Shown: positions 16,293 through 28,847 of the stretch, one piece after another
How the letters are laid out: each line of letters begins with the position of its first letter
How positions within the stretch are numbered: position 1 is the first letter of the stretch
Origin: Cystobacter fuscus DSM 2262
GTDB taxonomy: Bacteria; Myxococcota; Myxococcia; Myxococcales; Myxococcaceae
Direction: 5' to 3'
DNA length: 64,000 nucleotides
NCBI RefSeq assembly: GCF_000335475.2
Contig: NZ_ANAH02000023.1
Span: 1 to 64,000 of the forward strand
The notes under the pieces: model-generated
What the model was told of the DNA's origin: nothing
The model's input: only the letters and a program-made list of their open reading frames with translations
Databases searched by the model: none
Program-made: the position numbers and the translations under genes

Positions 16293-17513
16293 TCACCAAT
16301 CTTCGGTACCGTTCACTCCGTCCAGCGGATCGCCCCCCTTGGACTTCTTCTCCTGGGCGCGCCGCTTGCCGCCGCGATCCTCGCGGTTCCACTCGTCCAT
16401 GCCGTGGGAGTTCTCCAGTGGATCCGACGACTTCACCACCTTCTCCGCGCCCCCCTCGGAGTTGTTCATCAGGTGATTGACGATGCGCGACAGCTCCGAC
16501 TTGAGCTGGCCGAACTCATCGCCCTGCAGCACCACGCGCCGCACCCCGAGCCGCTTGCCGCTGCTCGTCTCGTACAGCCCCAGCACCAGCTCGGTGGCGC
16601 CGTTCTCCTTCATGTCGCGCAGCGTGCCCACCAGGGCCCGCTCCAGGCCGAGCGCCTTGCCGAGCGAGGACACCGCCGGGCTGCCGCCCTTGTCCGCGCG
16701 CATCACCTCCGTGGCCACCGTGTCCATCCGGGCGTCGAAGGCCTTGTACTCCTCGGTGGGCCGCAGCTCGGTGCTCGTCTCGACGTCGTCCGGGCCCACC
16801 TCCAGCACCTGCCCGGCCACGCGGAAGCCCGGGCGCTCCAGGCGCAGCAGGTGCTTGCCCACCGAGAGCGTGGGCACCGTCATCGGCGTATAGCCCTGGA
16901 ACTCGTTGTCGATGAAGACGCGTGCCCCGGCCGGCCGCGACTTCACCGTCGCCGTGCCGCGCAGCGCCGCGTTGATGCCCGCGGCCACCTGCACCCGCAG
17001 CGCGATGAACTCCCGGTTGAAGCGCTTGGCGTTCAGCTCGAAGGTGGGGTGGAGTGACAGCAGGTCCAACAGCGCGAGCTTCGCCTCCTCCACGTCGCCG
17101 CGCTGGTGCATCACCGCGGCATAGAGCGCGATGGCGTCGCACAGGGGAGTGCACGAGGCCGTCATCGCCGCGGCGGCCGCCTGCAACTCCTTGAGCGTGG
17201 CGCGCAGCTTGCGCTCGGCGTCCTCGTAGTCCTTCTTCTCGAAGGCGGCGAGGCTCTCCTGATAGCCCTGCTGGCCCCGCTTGAGCGAGGCCTCCGCCTC
17301 TCCATCCCGCGGCAGGCCCAGGAACTGCTCGGACTTGCTCACGGTGAAGCCCTGGAATTGTCCCAGGGCCTCGTTCATGTAGCTCTCCATCTTCGGTCCA
17401 CCCGCCTCGGCGACGGAGTCCATCGGCACGAGGATGGAGGTGATGCGCCGGGGCGCGCCGGGGGGGGCCGCCAGGGCGAGGGAGGGAAGCAGCAGGAGCG
17501 CCAGGATCTTCAT
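16293..17513 (-). CDS. PEGA-domain secreted protein
   Basis: This 406-aa protein has a Sec signal peptide (~1-15). A helical TPR-like region (~80-190) carries a repeated-helix AAFEKKDYEDAERKLRATL unit. A PEGA domain follows at ~190-260 (SRPAGARVFIDNEFQGYTPM), then an alpha/beta C-terminal domain and a charged Lys/Gly tail. PEGA domains are extracytoplasmic beta modules in surface-associated proteins. The next gene upstream on the same strand is a second PEGA protein, separated by 24 bp. No enzyme motif is seen. Confidence 0.7.
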   Translation of the reverse strand: MKILALLLLPSLALAAPPGAPRRITSILVPMDSVAEAGGPKMESYMNEALGQFQGFTVSKSEQFLGLPRDGEAEASLKRGQQGYQESLAAFEKKDYEDAERKLRATLKELQAAAAAMTASCTPLCDAIALYAAVMHQRGDVEEAKLALLDLLSLHPTFELNAKRFNREFIALRVQVAAGINAALRGTATVKSRPAGARVFIDNEFQGYTPMTVPTLSVGKHLLRLERPGFRVAGQVLEVGPDDVETSTELRPTEEYKAFDARMDTVATEVMRADKGGSPAVSSLGKALGLERALVGTLRDMKENGATELVLGLYETSSGKRLGVRRVVLQGDEFGQLKSELSRIVNHLMNNSEGGAEKVVKSSDPLENSHGMDEWNREDRGGKRRAQEKKSKGGDPLDGVNGTEDW

Positions 17514-17537
17514 GTGATGTACCTCTGAGAACGGGCG

Positions 17538-18911
17538 CTACCAGCCCGCGCCGAAATTGCCCAACCGCGCCCCGAGGGGCTTGCTTCCCTGGTTGGCCAG
17601 CAAGATGCCGGCGGTGGTGGCCACGGCCACTCCGCCCACCGCCGCCCAGAACCAGGGCTTCTTCACCACCGCCACCACCTCGGGCGGGATCGTCAGCCCA
17701 TTGGAGAACCGGCCGGTGACGAAGTCATTGACCTGGCGCACCACGCGCTGCTGCTCGGTGGCGGAAGCGGGGTTCCACTTCACGCCGCGCAGGCGGTTCT
17801 TGCCCTGCACGTCCCAGGCATCCAGCGTGGCGCTCGGGGCGCCCGGCCCCGTGTGCTCTACCCGGGCGAGCACCACATAGCGCGCGCCAATCTTCTGTCC
17901 CAGCGCGATGACCTCCGCGGGCGGCGCCCCGGCCGGAGGGGTGTCGAGCGTCTTGGACGTGGCCACCTGGGTGGCCTGCCCCCGGAACTCGCCCAGGCCG
18001 GGCACGGGCGTGAGCGTGGGGCGCACCTCCGCGCGCTGTCCCGAGGCCACCTCCTGGAAGGTGCCGAAGGGCAGGTGGCCGGGGAGGGTGATGACCACCT
18101 GGTGCGGGCCCGGCGGCAGCTCCACGTCCTTGAGCGGCGTGGTGCCCAGGGACTCGCCGTGCACCGTCACCTGCGCGCCCTGGGGCACGGAGTCGATGGC
18201 GAGCGTGCCCCGGGGCGCGCTGGCCAGGGCCGTCTTCGCGGCGGTGAAGGCGTCGTCCACGTCCTGCCCGAACAGCTCGGACTCGGGCTTGACGTTGGGC
18301 TCGGCGAGCAGCGCCCGGGTGAAGAACTTCTGGGCCCCGGCGGTGTCTCCATCGAGCAGGCGCGAGGCACCCAGGAAGATGTAGACGCGCGCCAGGCGCT
18401 CCGGCTTCGTGTCCACCGGGAGCCGCTGGTAGTAGGAGGCCAGCGTGGTGAACTTCCTCGCCGCGCCCTCGGGATCCAGGTTGTCGTAGAGCCCCTTGCC
18501 CTCGTTGTAGAGGACGTCGCCGCGCTCGAGCGCCAGAGGAGGGGGCGAGGGAAAGCGCTCCACGGGATTCAACAGGAAGACGTTGGCCTGGCCGACGAGC
18601 GCCTCGTTCAGCGACGCCTCGAGCCGGGAGGCGTCGAGGGCCTCGGCGGCGGTGGCGGGCACGGCCAGCACCACGGTCCTGCCGGCCCACGGCGTGGCGG
18701 GCAGCTCGGGCAGGGCGGGGGGCGCGGGCGGAGGCAGGGGCTGGGGCAGCGGCTCCTCGACGGGCGGAGGAGGCTGGACCGGGGCCGCGGCTGGCTTCTT
18801 CTTCTTGGCCGCGGCCACGAGCGTGCCGGGGCCGGGGGAAGCCTGGGGGGCACTGGGGATCGCGCCGAGCAGCAGCGCGAGCGACAGGGAGAGAGGGGTC
18901 TTCAATCGCAC
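17538..18911 (-). CDS. PEGA-domain protein with C-terminal membrane anchor
   Basis: This protein is about 457 aa with a signal peptide. A Lys/Ala/Pro-rich low-complexity linker (~35-80) is followed by helical repeat units (~120-230, YNEGKGLYDNLDPEGAARKF) and a PEGA domain at ~240-310 (DSVPQGAQVTVHGESLGTTP). A C-terminal hydrophobic helix (PWFWAAVGGVAVATTAGILL) precedes a short tail. I prefer the GTG at 18911, which gives a normal signal peptide; the ATG at 18950 adds 13 Pro-rich residues and lacks a ribosome site. It resembles the neighbouring PEGA gene in layout and is probably its operon partner. Function is unknown. Confidence 0.7.
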   Translation of the reverse strand: MRLKTPLSLSLALLLGAIPSAPQASPGPGTLVAAAKKKKPAAAPVQPPPPVEEPLPQPLPPPAPPALPELPATPWAGRTVVLAVPATAAEALDASRLEASLNEALVGQANVFLLNPVERFPSPPPLALERGDVLYNEGKGLYDNLDPEGAARKFTTLASYYQRLPVDTKPERLARVYIFLGASRLLDGDTAGAQKFFTRALLAEPNVKPESELFGQDVDDAFTAAKTALASAPRGTLAIDSVPQGAQVTVHGESLGTTPLKDVELPPGPHQVVITLPGHLPFGTFQEVASGQRAEVRPTLTPVPGLGEFRGQATQVATSKTLDTPPAGAPPAEVIALGQKIGARYVVLARVEHTGPGAPSATLDAWDVQGKNRLRGVKWNPASATEQQRVVRQVNDFVTGRFSNGLTIPPEVVAVVKKPWFWAAVGGVAVATTAGILLANQGSKPLGARLGNFGAGW

Positions 18912-19007
18912 GGGGCCCGATGCTATCCGAGCCGGGGGGCCGGGCACCATGGCCCCGGCGGGGGCGCCCTTTGGAGGCTCCTTTTGGGGGGCGCCCGGCC
19001 GCCCGCG

Positions 19008-20948
<1,941 letters not shown>

Positions 20949-20968
20949 GACTCTCCCCGGCTAATCCT

Positions 20969-23359
<2,391 letters not shown>

Positions 23360-23773
23360 GTGTTCAGGCCAGGACTGGTGGTATCCCTCTAGAACGCGGG
23401 GCGCGGCTCACGCACTCCGGGTACCGGGACAGGTGAAGATGAGCCGGCGGGACTACCACGGCCCATCATGAAAAGGAACAAATTCGAGGGGTTGCGAAGC
23501 CTCGGGGGTAGGTTTCCTATACGTCCGTTCAGTGTTCGGGGCCACGAAAAGCCACGGGGAACGGCTCACTGGGTCATCTCATGGGACTGGCCTGCCTGGG
23601 TAGGGGCCGGGTTTCTCGCCGGACCGGTTCGCCCAGGCAGGGGGCCCTCGAAGGGGAGGGCCGACCTCGATCCGGCGACCATGGGCGGATACTGCACCGG
23701 GGGGCTGACATGACCCGTGGAGTTCGCCTGCCCGCCAGCTACCCGGGGGCCACCAGGACGAGGGGCGGCCGTG
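23360..23773. other. 414-bp gene-free spacer upstream of parC
   Basis: There is no convincing coding frame on either strand. It contains an AT-rich patch at about 23,467-23,487, probably part of the parC promoter region. It also holds two adjacent hairpins at 23,591-23,641 and 23,643-23,662. No tRNA fold, riboswitch or repeat was recognised. The rest is GC-rich and featureless. Confidence 0.6.
23591..23662. other. Two adjacent hairpins
   Basis: CCTGCCTGGG (23591-23600) pairs perfectly with CCCAGGCAGG (23632-23641) around an inner GC-rich hairpin. One base further on, GGCCCTC and GAGGGCC form a 7-bp stem (23643-23662). On the minus strand they follow the gene ending at 23774 by 112 bp, so they could be its 3' structure. 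They could also be a small structured RNA. No U-tract is visible on either side. Confidence 0.4.
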
Positions 23774-24460
23774 CTACCTGGGCTCGGCTTGGGGCTCGGG
23801 CGAGACGCGCGTGCCTCCCTGGGGCGCCTTGCCCCAGCTTCCGCGGCGGAAGATCATCACCTTGCCCTGGCTCGAGCTACCGGCCATGCCGGCGAGCGAG
23901 GCCTGGAGTGCCTTGTTGCCGGGGGGGTGGTAGACGATGCGGGCCTTGCGGCCCGAGGGCAGGTCGCCGCTCGCGTCGATGAGCAGGAAGACCGTGCTGC
24001 CCTCGACGTGGATGCGGTCGGGATCCTTGCGGTGATCGATCTCGGCGATGAGCTCTCCCTCGTCCACGGTCTTCGCCTCGTTCGACAACCGCCGGACCTT
24101 CACGCGCAGGTAGCTGTCCCCGCTCGCGCCGGAGAGATCTCTCGCGCCCTGGATGATGATGGCCAGGTCCGCGCCGTTCTCGGCCTGCTTGCCCTCGAGC
24201 TTCAAGCCCGTGCCGGCCGTGGCATCCGTATCGATCAGCAGGGTGGCGTTGGCGCAGCGCGTGCCGCACTCCGCGCCGAAGGGGGGCTTGTTGAAGGTCA
24301 ACCGCAGCGCGAAGTCGTTGCCCTGCGGGCCCACGACGGCCTCGGTGATCACGGGGCGCTCATCCCCGGGCAGGGGCGTGTGGCGGAAGGTCACGCGGTC
24401 CTTGGCTCCAGCGCTCATGGAGAACAGGGCGAGGGCCAGGGTCGGCAGCATTCGTCTCAA
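23774..24460 (-). CDS. Secreted protein, unknown function
   Basis: This protein is 228 aa with a signal peptide ending at SAGA-KD (~residue 20). The mature part is beta-rich with two cysteines close together (ECGTRC, ~65-70) and ends in a Pro/Glu tail. No known enzymatic motif is present. It appears to be a conserved myxobacterial type, but I cannot name a family. A TTG start at 24460 with AGGAGG seven bases upstream is better placed than the ATG at 24451, which lies 16 bases from it. It is divergent from the MBL hydrolase at 24585. Confidence 0.6.
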   Translation of the reverse strand: MRRMLPTLALALFSMSAGAKDRVTFRHTPLPGDERPVITEAVVGPQGNDFALRLTFNKPPFGAECGTRCANATLLIDTDATAGTGLKLEGKQAENGADLAIIIQGARDLSGASGDSYLRVKVRRLSNEAKTVDEGELIAEIDHRKDPDRIHVEGSTVFLLIDASGDLPSGRKARIVYHPPGNKALQASLAGMAGSSSQGKVMIFRRGSWGKAPQGGTRVSPEPQAEPR

Positions 24461-24584
24461 GGGATGACCTCCTCGGGGTCGTCACGGGGGGACACATTCA
24501 AATGCGAACGGGTGTTGCGTCTCAAGCGCGACCTCCCGCCTTCGGGTGGGGCATAACCGCGAGCCGGACACCAGGAGGATGCCA

Positions 24585-25244
24585 ATGCACGCGCTGTACA
24601 CGCGCCAGTTGAAGCTCGGAGCCATGGACAACTTCGTCTACCTCGTGGGGCCGAAGGACTCCGACGAGGTGTTGGTGGTGGACGCGGCCTGGGACGTGCC
24701 CGCCATCGAGAAGGCCCTCGAGGAAGACGGCAAGCGCCTGGTGGGCGCCTTCGTGTCGCACTGCCACGGCGACCACACCAACGGCCTGCCGGAGCTGCTC
24801 TCGCGCCATGACGTGCCGGTGTACGCCCAGCGCGAGGAGGTGGATTTCTCCGCGGACCTGCGCGGCCTGGTGCCGGGCGCGCTGCGGCCGCTGGAGCCGG
24901 GCGCGCAGCTGGTCGTCGGGGGGAGGACCTTCCAGGCGCTGCACACCCCGGGACATACGCCGGGCTCGCACTGCCTGCTCGCCCAGGACGCGCTGGTGTC
25001 GGGGGATACCGTCTTCATCAATGGGTGTGGCCGGTGTGACATGCGCGGCGGCGATCCCGAGGCCATGTACCGCTCGCTGTCCCAGGTGCTCTCCAAGGTG
25101 CCGGACACCACCCGGCTGCTTCCCGGGCACGACTACGCGAACGTGCCGGTGGCGTCCCTTGGCGAGGTGCGTCAGCACAACCCCTACTTCGCCTTCCCCG
25201 ACGTGGCCTCCTTCGTGGCCTACCGGATGCGCCCCCGGCGGTGA
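24585..25244 (+). CDS. Metallo-beta-lactamase-fold hydrolase
   Basis: This 219-aa protein is a two-metal hydrolase. The metal motif is SHCHGDHTNG (~50-60, HxHxDH); a further His is in LHTPGHTPGSH (~125), the bridging Asp in VSGDTVF (~150), and a final His in LLPGHDY (~190). The layout is that of glyoxalase-II-like and rhodanese-linked MBL enzymes, which hydrolyse thioesters or persulfides; substrate unknown. The ATG at 24585 has AGGAGG six bases upstream and is preferred over earlier in-frame starts. Confidence 0.85.
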   Translation: MHALYTRQLKLGAMDNFVYLVGPKDSDEVLVVDAAWDVPAIEKALEEDGKRLVGAFVSHCHGDHTNGLPELLSRHDVPVYAQREEVDFSADLRGLVPGALRPLEPGAQLVVGGRTFQALHTPGHTPGSHCLLAQDALVSGDTVFINGCGRCDMRGGDPEAMYRSLSQVLSKVPDTTRLLPGHDYANVPVASLGEVRQHNPYFAFPDVASFVAYRMRPRR

Positions 25245-25324
25245 GCCAGGGGGCCTTTCACGCTCCCCGGGGGCGGGCCGAAACGATCGCCAGCGGGCGG
25301 AAGAAGCGATAGGGAAGGAGCCCC

Positions 25325-27496
25325 ATGAAGAAGGCGCTCCTGTTCCTATCGCTCCTGTCCGCTCCGGCCCTGGCTGGAGAGGGCAAGTGGACCCCCCAGC
25401 AGGTTCTTCAACTCGACGCGGCCGCGCTCAAGAAGCAGGGCCTCCAGCTCCCGCCCCAGAAGCTGTGGGATCCCAAGCGGGGCACCGGCCTGCTGGCGGG
25501 CACGGTGAACGTGGGCGGGTGCTCGGGGGCCTTCATCTCCGAGGCGGGTCTGGTCATCACCAACCACCACTGCGCCTTCTCCATCATCCAGGAGCACAGC
25601 ACGCCCCAGCGTGATCTGCTCACCCAGGGCTTCCTGGCCCGGACGCGCGAGGAGGAGCTGCCGGGCAAGGGCGCGCGCATCCAGGTGCCCCGGGCCTTCA
25701 CGGACGTGACGAAGCAGATGCTCGAGGCGGTGCCCGCCGGGGCGGATGATCTCGCGCGGCAGAAGGCGCTGGAGCGCAAGGAGAAGGAGCTGGTCGCCGA
25801 GTGCGAGAAGCGCCCCGCCACGCGCTGCAAGGTGGCCCGCTTCGAGGGCGGACTGCAATTCACCCTGCTCGACTCGGTGGAGCTGGCCGACGTGCGCCTG
25901 GTGTACGCGCCCCCGCGCTCGGTGGGTGAGTACGGCGGCGAGGAGGACAACTGGATGTGGCCGCGCCACACCGGGGACTTCTCCATCCTGCGCGCCTATG
26001 TGGCCCCGGATGGCGCGGCGGCCCCGTTCAGCGCCCAGAACGTGCCCTACAAGGCGGAGTTCTTCTTCCCGCTGGCCCCCGAGGGCGTCAAGCCCGACGA
26101 CTTCGTGATGGTGCTGGGCTACCCGGGCATCACCTTCCGCGCCATGCTCGCCGACGAGATGGCCGATCGCCAGTCGCGCTACTACCCGCGCGTCATCGAC
26201 GTGTACGGCGAGCTCATCCGCATCCTCGAGGAGCAGGGCGAGAAGGATCCCTCGGGGAAGATCGCCGTGGCCTCCAACCTCAAGAGCCTCCACAACCGCT
26301 ACAAGAACGCGGGGGGACAGCTCGCGGGGCTCAAGCGGGGCCACCTCGTGGAGAAGCAGCGCGAGGCCGAGGCGGCGGTGGTGGAGTGGGCGCGCCCGCG
26401 CGAGGAGTGGGCCGCGGCGCTCCAGGCGCGCACGGAGCTGCTGGCCCTGCGCGACGAGGACGCGAAGACCTTCGAGCGCAACTTCCTGCTCGACGCCCTC
26501 CGGGGCTCGACCAAGGGTCCGGGCCTCGCGGCGACGCTGGTGCGCATGGCGCAGGAGCGGGTGAAGCCGGACCTCGAGCGCGAGCCCGAGTTCATGGAGC
26601 GCGAGCTGCCCCGGCAGAAGGACCGGCTGGAGCGCGAGCAGAAGAACTTCTTCCCTCCGGCGGACAAGCGCGTGCTGCTCGCGCTGGTGCGGCGGGCGCA
26701 GGCGCTGGGCGCGGGCGAGCGCATCGCGGCGATCGACAAGGCCTTCGGCCGCGCGTTCTCGGAGAAGGACGTGTCCGCGAAGATCGACGCGCTGTACGCG
26801 GGCTCGAAGGTGATGGACCTGGCCGAGCGGCAGAAGATGGCGGGCGAGAGCGAGGCCCAGCTCCGGGCGCGCAAGGATCCCCTGCTGGAGCTGGGCTTCG
26901 ATCTGGCGGCCGAGCTGGTGGCGTTGGATGACCTGCGCGACCGGCGCGAGGGCGCGGGCGTGCGGCTGATGCCCCAGTGGCGCCGGGCGGTGCTGGCCCA
27001 CGCGGGCAAGCCGGTGGCGCCGGATGCCAATGGCACGCTCCGGGTGACGTTCGCCAAGGTGAAGGGCTATGCGCCGCGCGACGGTGCCTTCTACCTGCCG
27101 CAGACCACGCTCGCGGGCGTCCTGGAGAAGAACACCGGCGAGGAGCCCTTCAACGCCCCCACCAAGGTCGTGGCGGCGGCCGAGGCCCGCAAGTACGGCC
27201 CGTGGCTGGATCCCCGGCTCAAGGACGTGCCGGTGAACTTCCTGGCGGACGCGGACACCACCGGAGGCAACTCGGGCAGCCCCACCGTCAACGGCAAGGG
27301 CCAGCTCGTGGGCGTCAACTTCGACCGCGTGTGGGAGAACGTGTCCAATGACTTCGGCTATAATCCCGACGTGGCGCGCAACGTGAACGTGGACGTGCGC
27401 TACGTGCTGTGGCTGTTGGATCAAGTCGAGGACGCGGACGCCCTGTTGCGCGAGCTGGGCGTGCGCAAGGGCCCCAAGGCGCAGGAGCGTCGCTGA
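25325..27496 (+). CDS. S46 family dipeptidyl-peptidase, DPP11-like
   Basis: This 723-aa exported serine exopeptidase has a signal peptide (~1-17). The chymotrypsin-like fold is split by a helical domain, as in the family. The catalytic His lies in TNHHCAFS (residues 81/82) and the Ser in TTGGNSGSPT (S650). It ends with the typical FDRVWENVSNDFGYN…YVLWLLD block. S46 enzymes remove dipeptides from free N-termini in the periplasm. Arg668 lies exactly 18 residues after the Ser, as in DPP11, where that Arg selects Asp/Glu at P1; DPP7 has Gly there. It is followed after 1 bp by the next gene. Confidence 0.88.
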   Translation: MKKALLFLSLLSAPALAGEGKWTPQQVLQLDAAALKKQGLQLPPQKLWDPKRGTGLLAGTVNVGGCSGAFISEAGLVITNHHCAFSIIQEHSTPQRDLLTQGFLARTREEELPGKGARIQVPRAFTDVTKQMLEAVPAGADDLARQKALERKEKELVAECEKRPATRCKVARFEGGLQFTLLDSVELADVRLVYAPPRSVGEYGGEEDNWMWPRHTGDFSILRAYVAPDGAAAPFSAQNVPYKAEFFFPLAPEGVKPDDFVMVLGYPGITFRAMLADEMADRQSRYYPRVIDVYGELIRILEEQGEKDPSGKIAVASNLKSLHNRYKNAGGQLAGLKRGHLVEKQREAEAAVVEWARPREEWAAALQARTELLALRDEDAKTFERNFLLDALRGSTKGPGLAATLVRMAQERVKPDLEREPEFMERELPRQKDRLEREQKNFFPPADKRVLLALVRRAQALGAGERIAAIDKAFGRAFSEKDVSAKIDALYAGSKVMDLAERQKMAGESEAQLRARKDPLLELGFDLAAELVALDDLRDRREGAGVRLMPQWRRAVLAHAGKPVAPDANGTLRVTFAKVKGYAPRDGAFYLPQTTLAGVLEKNTGEEPFNAPTKVVAAAEARKYGPWLDPRLKDVPVNFLADADTTGGNSGSPTVNGKGQLVGVNFDRVWENVSNDFGYNPDVARNVNVDVRYVLWLLDQVEDADALLRELGVRKGPKAQERR

Positions 27497-27497
27497 T

Positions 27498-28166
27498 ATG
27501 TCGGATGGCACCGGGAGCGTGCTGCCCCCTCTTCCGGTCTTCGGACCAGGGGAGAAGGTGTGCGGCAACTGCAAGCTGTGGGCGGCGCACTCGGTGGATC
27601 ACCGCGGCTGGGTGGGCGTGTGCCGGTTGCAGTCCGAGCGTGGGCTGTTTCCGCCCTCGGCGCCCGTGTGCAACAAGTTCCTGCCGCGCGGCGTGGCCAC
27701 CCAGGCGGCCGTCGCGGAGACGGCCCGGCGCCAGCGCGCGGTGCGCAACGTGGCGCCGGTGGTACGTCGGCGCGAGCACTCGCCGGACGAAGTGGTGGAC
27801 CTGGAAGGGCTGGAGCTGAACATGACGCGCGCGGAGTTGATGGAGCTGATCCGGGAAGCGGTGGGCGAGGGTGGAGATGCCCCGCTGGCCAACAAGTGGG
27901 AGGGCGGTACCCTGCGGCTCGTCCCCGGCAAGGCGGACCTGCAGGGCCGCGACATCCCCATCGACACCTTCTTCCACAAGATCGTCATGGTGCGCGACAA
28001 GCTCCGGGTGATGGAGCAGAAGCTCAACTCCCACCCGAAGCTGTCGGACGCCGAGAAGGTGGAGATGCAGGGCCACATCACCCGCATCTACGGCTCGCTC
28101 ACGAGCTTCAACCTCCTCTTCCGCGACAAGGACGATCAGTTCGTCGGGGCGAAGTCGGAGGACTGA
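27498..28166 (+). CDS. Conserved protein with N-terminal four-cysteine cluster
   Basis: This protein is 222 aa. Cysteines at 22, 25, 42 and 58 (CGNC…C…C) form a possible zinc or iron-sulfur site. A central region predicted helical (~105-125) and a C-terminal helical domain (~155-215, IVMVRDKLRVMEQKL) follow. I do not recognise a named family; it looks like a myxobacterial protein of unknown function. It begins 1 bp after the S46 peptidase stop, so the two are very likely co-transcribed and translationally coupled. Confidence 0.65.
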   Translation: MSDGTGSVLPPLPVFGPGEKVCGNCKLWAAHSVDHRGWVGVCRLQSERGLFPPSAPVCNKFLPRGVATQAAVAETARRQRAVRNVAPVVRRREHSPDEVVDLEGLELNMTRAELMELIREAVGEGGDAPLANKWEGGTLRLVPGKADLQGRDIPIDTFFHKIVMVRDKLRVMEQKLNSHPKLSDAEKVEMQGHITRIYGSLTSFNLLFRDKDDQFVGAKSED

Positions 28167-28192
28167 GTCTCCTCCGCCTCCGCTCCCTCGCT

Positions 28193-28702
28193 TCAGGGCT
28201 TCTGGCCGCGCGCTTCCAGCTCGGCCTGGGCCCGCTGGCGGCCCCGGTGCAGGGCGCTCTTCACCGTGCCCTCGGGGATGCGCAGCAGGGTGGCGATCTC
28301 CGGGTAGCTGTAGCCGCGCATCTCCCGCAGCCACAGCACCTGACGTTGCTGTTCGCTCACGTGACGCAGCGCCTGCTCGAAGTGGCGCTGCATCTCGGTG
28401 CCCACCGCGCTCGCCTCGGGCGAGACGGCTTCCTCGGGCTCGTGCCGCAACCGCTCGCGGCGCCGCCGGGCTCGCAGCCAGTTGATGCTGCTGTTCACCA
28501 TCACCCGGTGCAACCACGTGCTCGACGACGCGCGGCCATCGAAGCCGCTGGGCCGCTGCGCCAGGCGTATGAAGACATCCTGGACCACGTCTTCCGCGTC
28601 ATCCGCATCCCCCACGATGCGGCGAGCGATGGCCAGTGCCCGTGTACGGTACTGTCGGTACAACTCGGTGAATGACGGAAAAGGGAGGACCGCTACATCC
28701 AT
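28193..28702 (-). CDS. ECF-type RNA polymerase sigma factor
   Basis: This 169-aa protein has region 2 at ~10-75 (AEDVVQDVFIRLAQRP) and region 4 at ~110-160 (LREMRGYSYPEIATLLRIPEGTVKSALHRGR), joined by a short linker with Arg clusters. There is no extra domain and no anti-sigma gene next to it, so its control is not visible. Autoregulation is typical; an inverted repeat sits about 60 bp upstream (28761-28781). It is separated from the FHA-sigma-54 regulator by 145 bp. Confidence 0.88.
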   Translation of the reverse strand: MDVAVLPFPSFTELYRQYRTRALAIARRIVGDADDAEDVVQDVFIRLAQRPSGFDGRASSSTWLHRVMVNSSINWLRARRRRERLRHEPEEAVSPEASAVGTEMQRHFEQALRHVSEQQRQVLWLREMRGYSYPEIATLLRIPEGTVKSALHRGRQRAQAELEARGQKP

Positions 28703-28760
28703 GGTGTTGCCTCCTCGGCACCCTCATCGAGTGCCTGGAGGTTGCAACGGATGGGCCGGC

Positions 28761-28781
28761 AAAAGGATCTAATCGCCTTTT
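28761..28781 (-). promoter_or_regulatory. Inverted repeat upstream of the ECF sigma gene
   Basis: AAAAGG (28761-28766) and CCTTTT (28776-28781) are separated by 9 nt in an AT-rich island, 59 bp from the sigma-factor start. It could be an operator or part of the promoter. No sigma-70 pair was convincing. Confidence 0.3.
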
Positions 28782-28847
28782 CCGCGACAGCTCAGAATAG
28801 AGGCCTCTCCCCTTCAGGGGAAGGAAATCCGTACTAACTGGAACTTT

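Noticed and set aside
23591-23641. Possible tRNA because of a GGTTCG-like loop and a closing stem
   Set aside because: There is no cloverleaf, no anticodon arm and no proper T-arm; it is better described as a hairpin.
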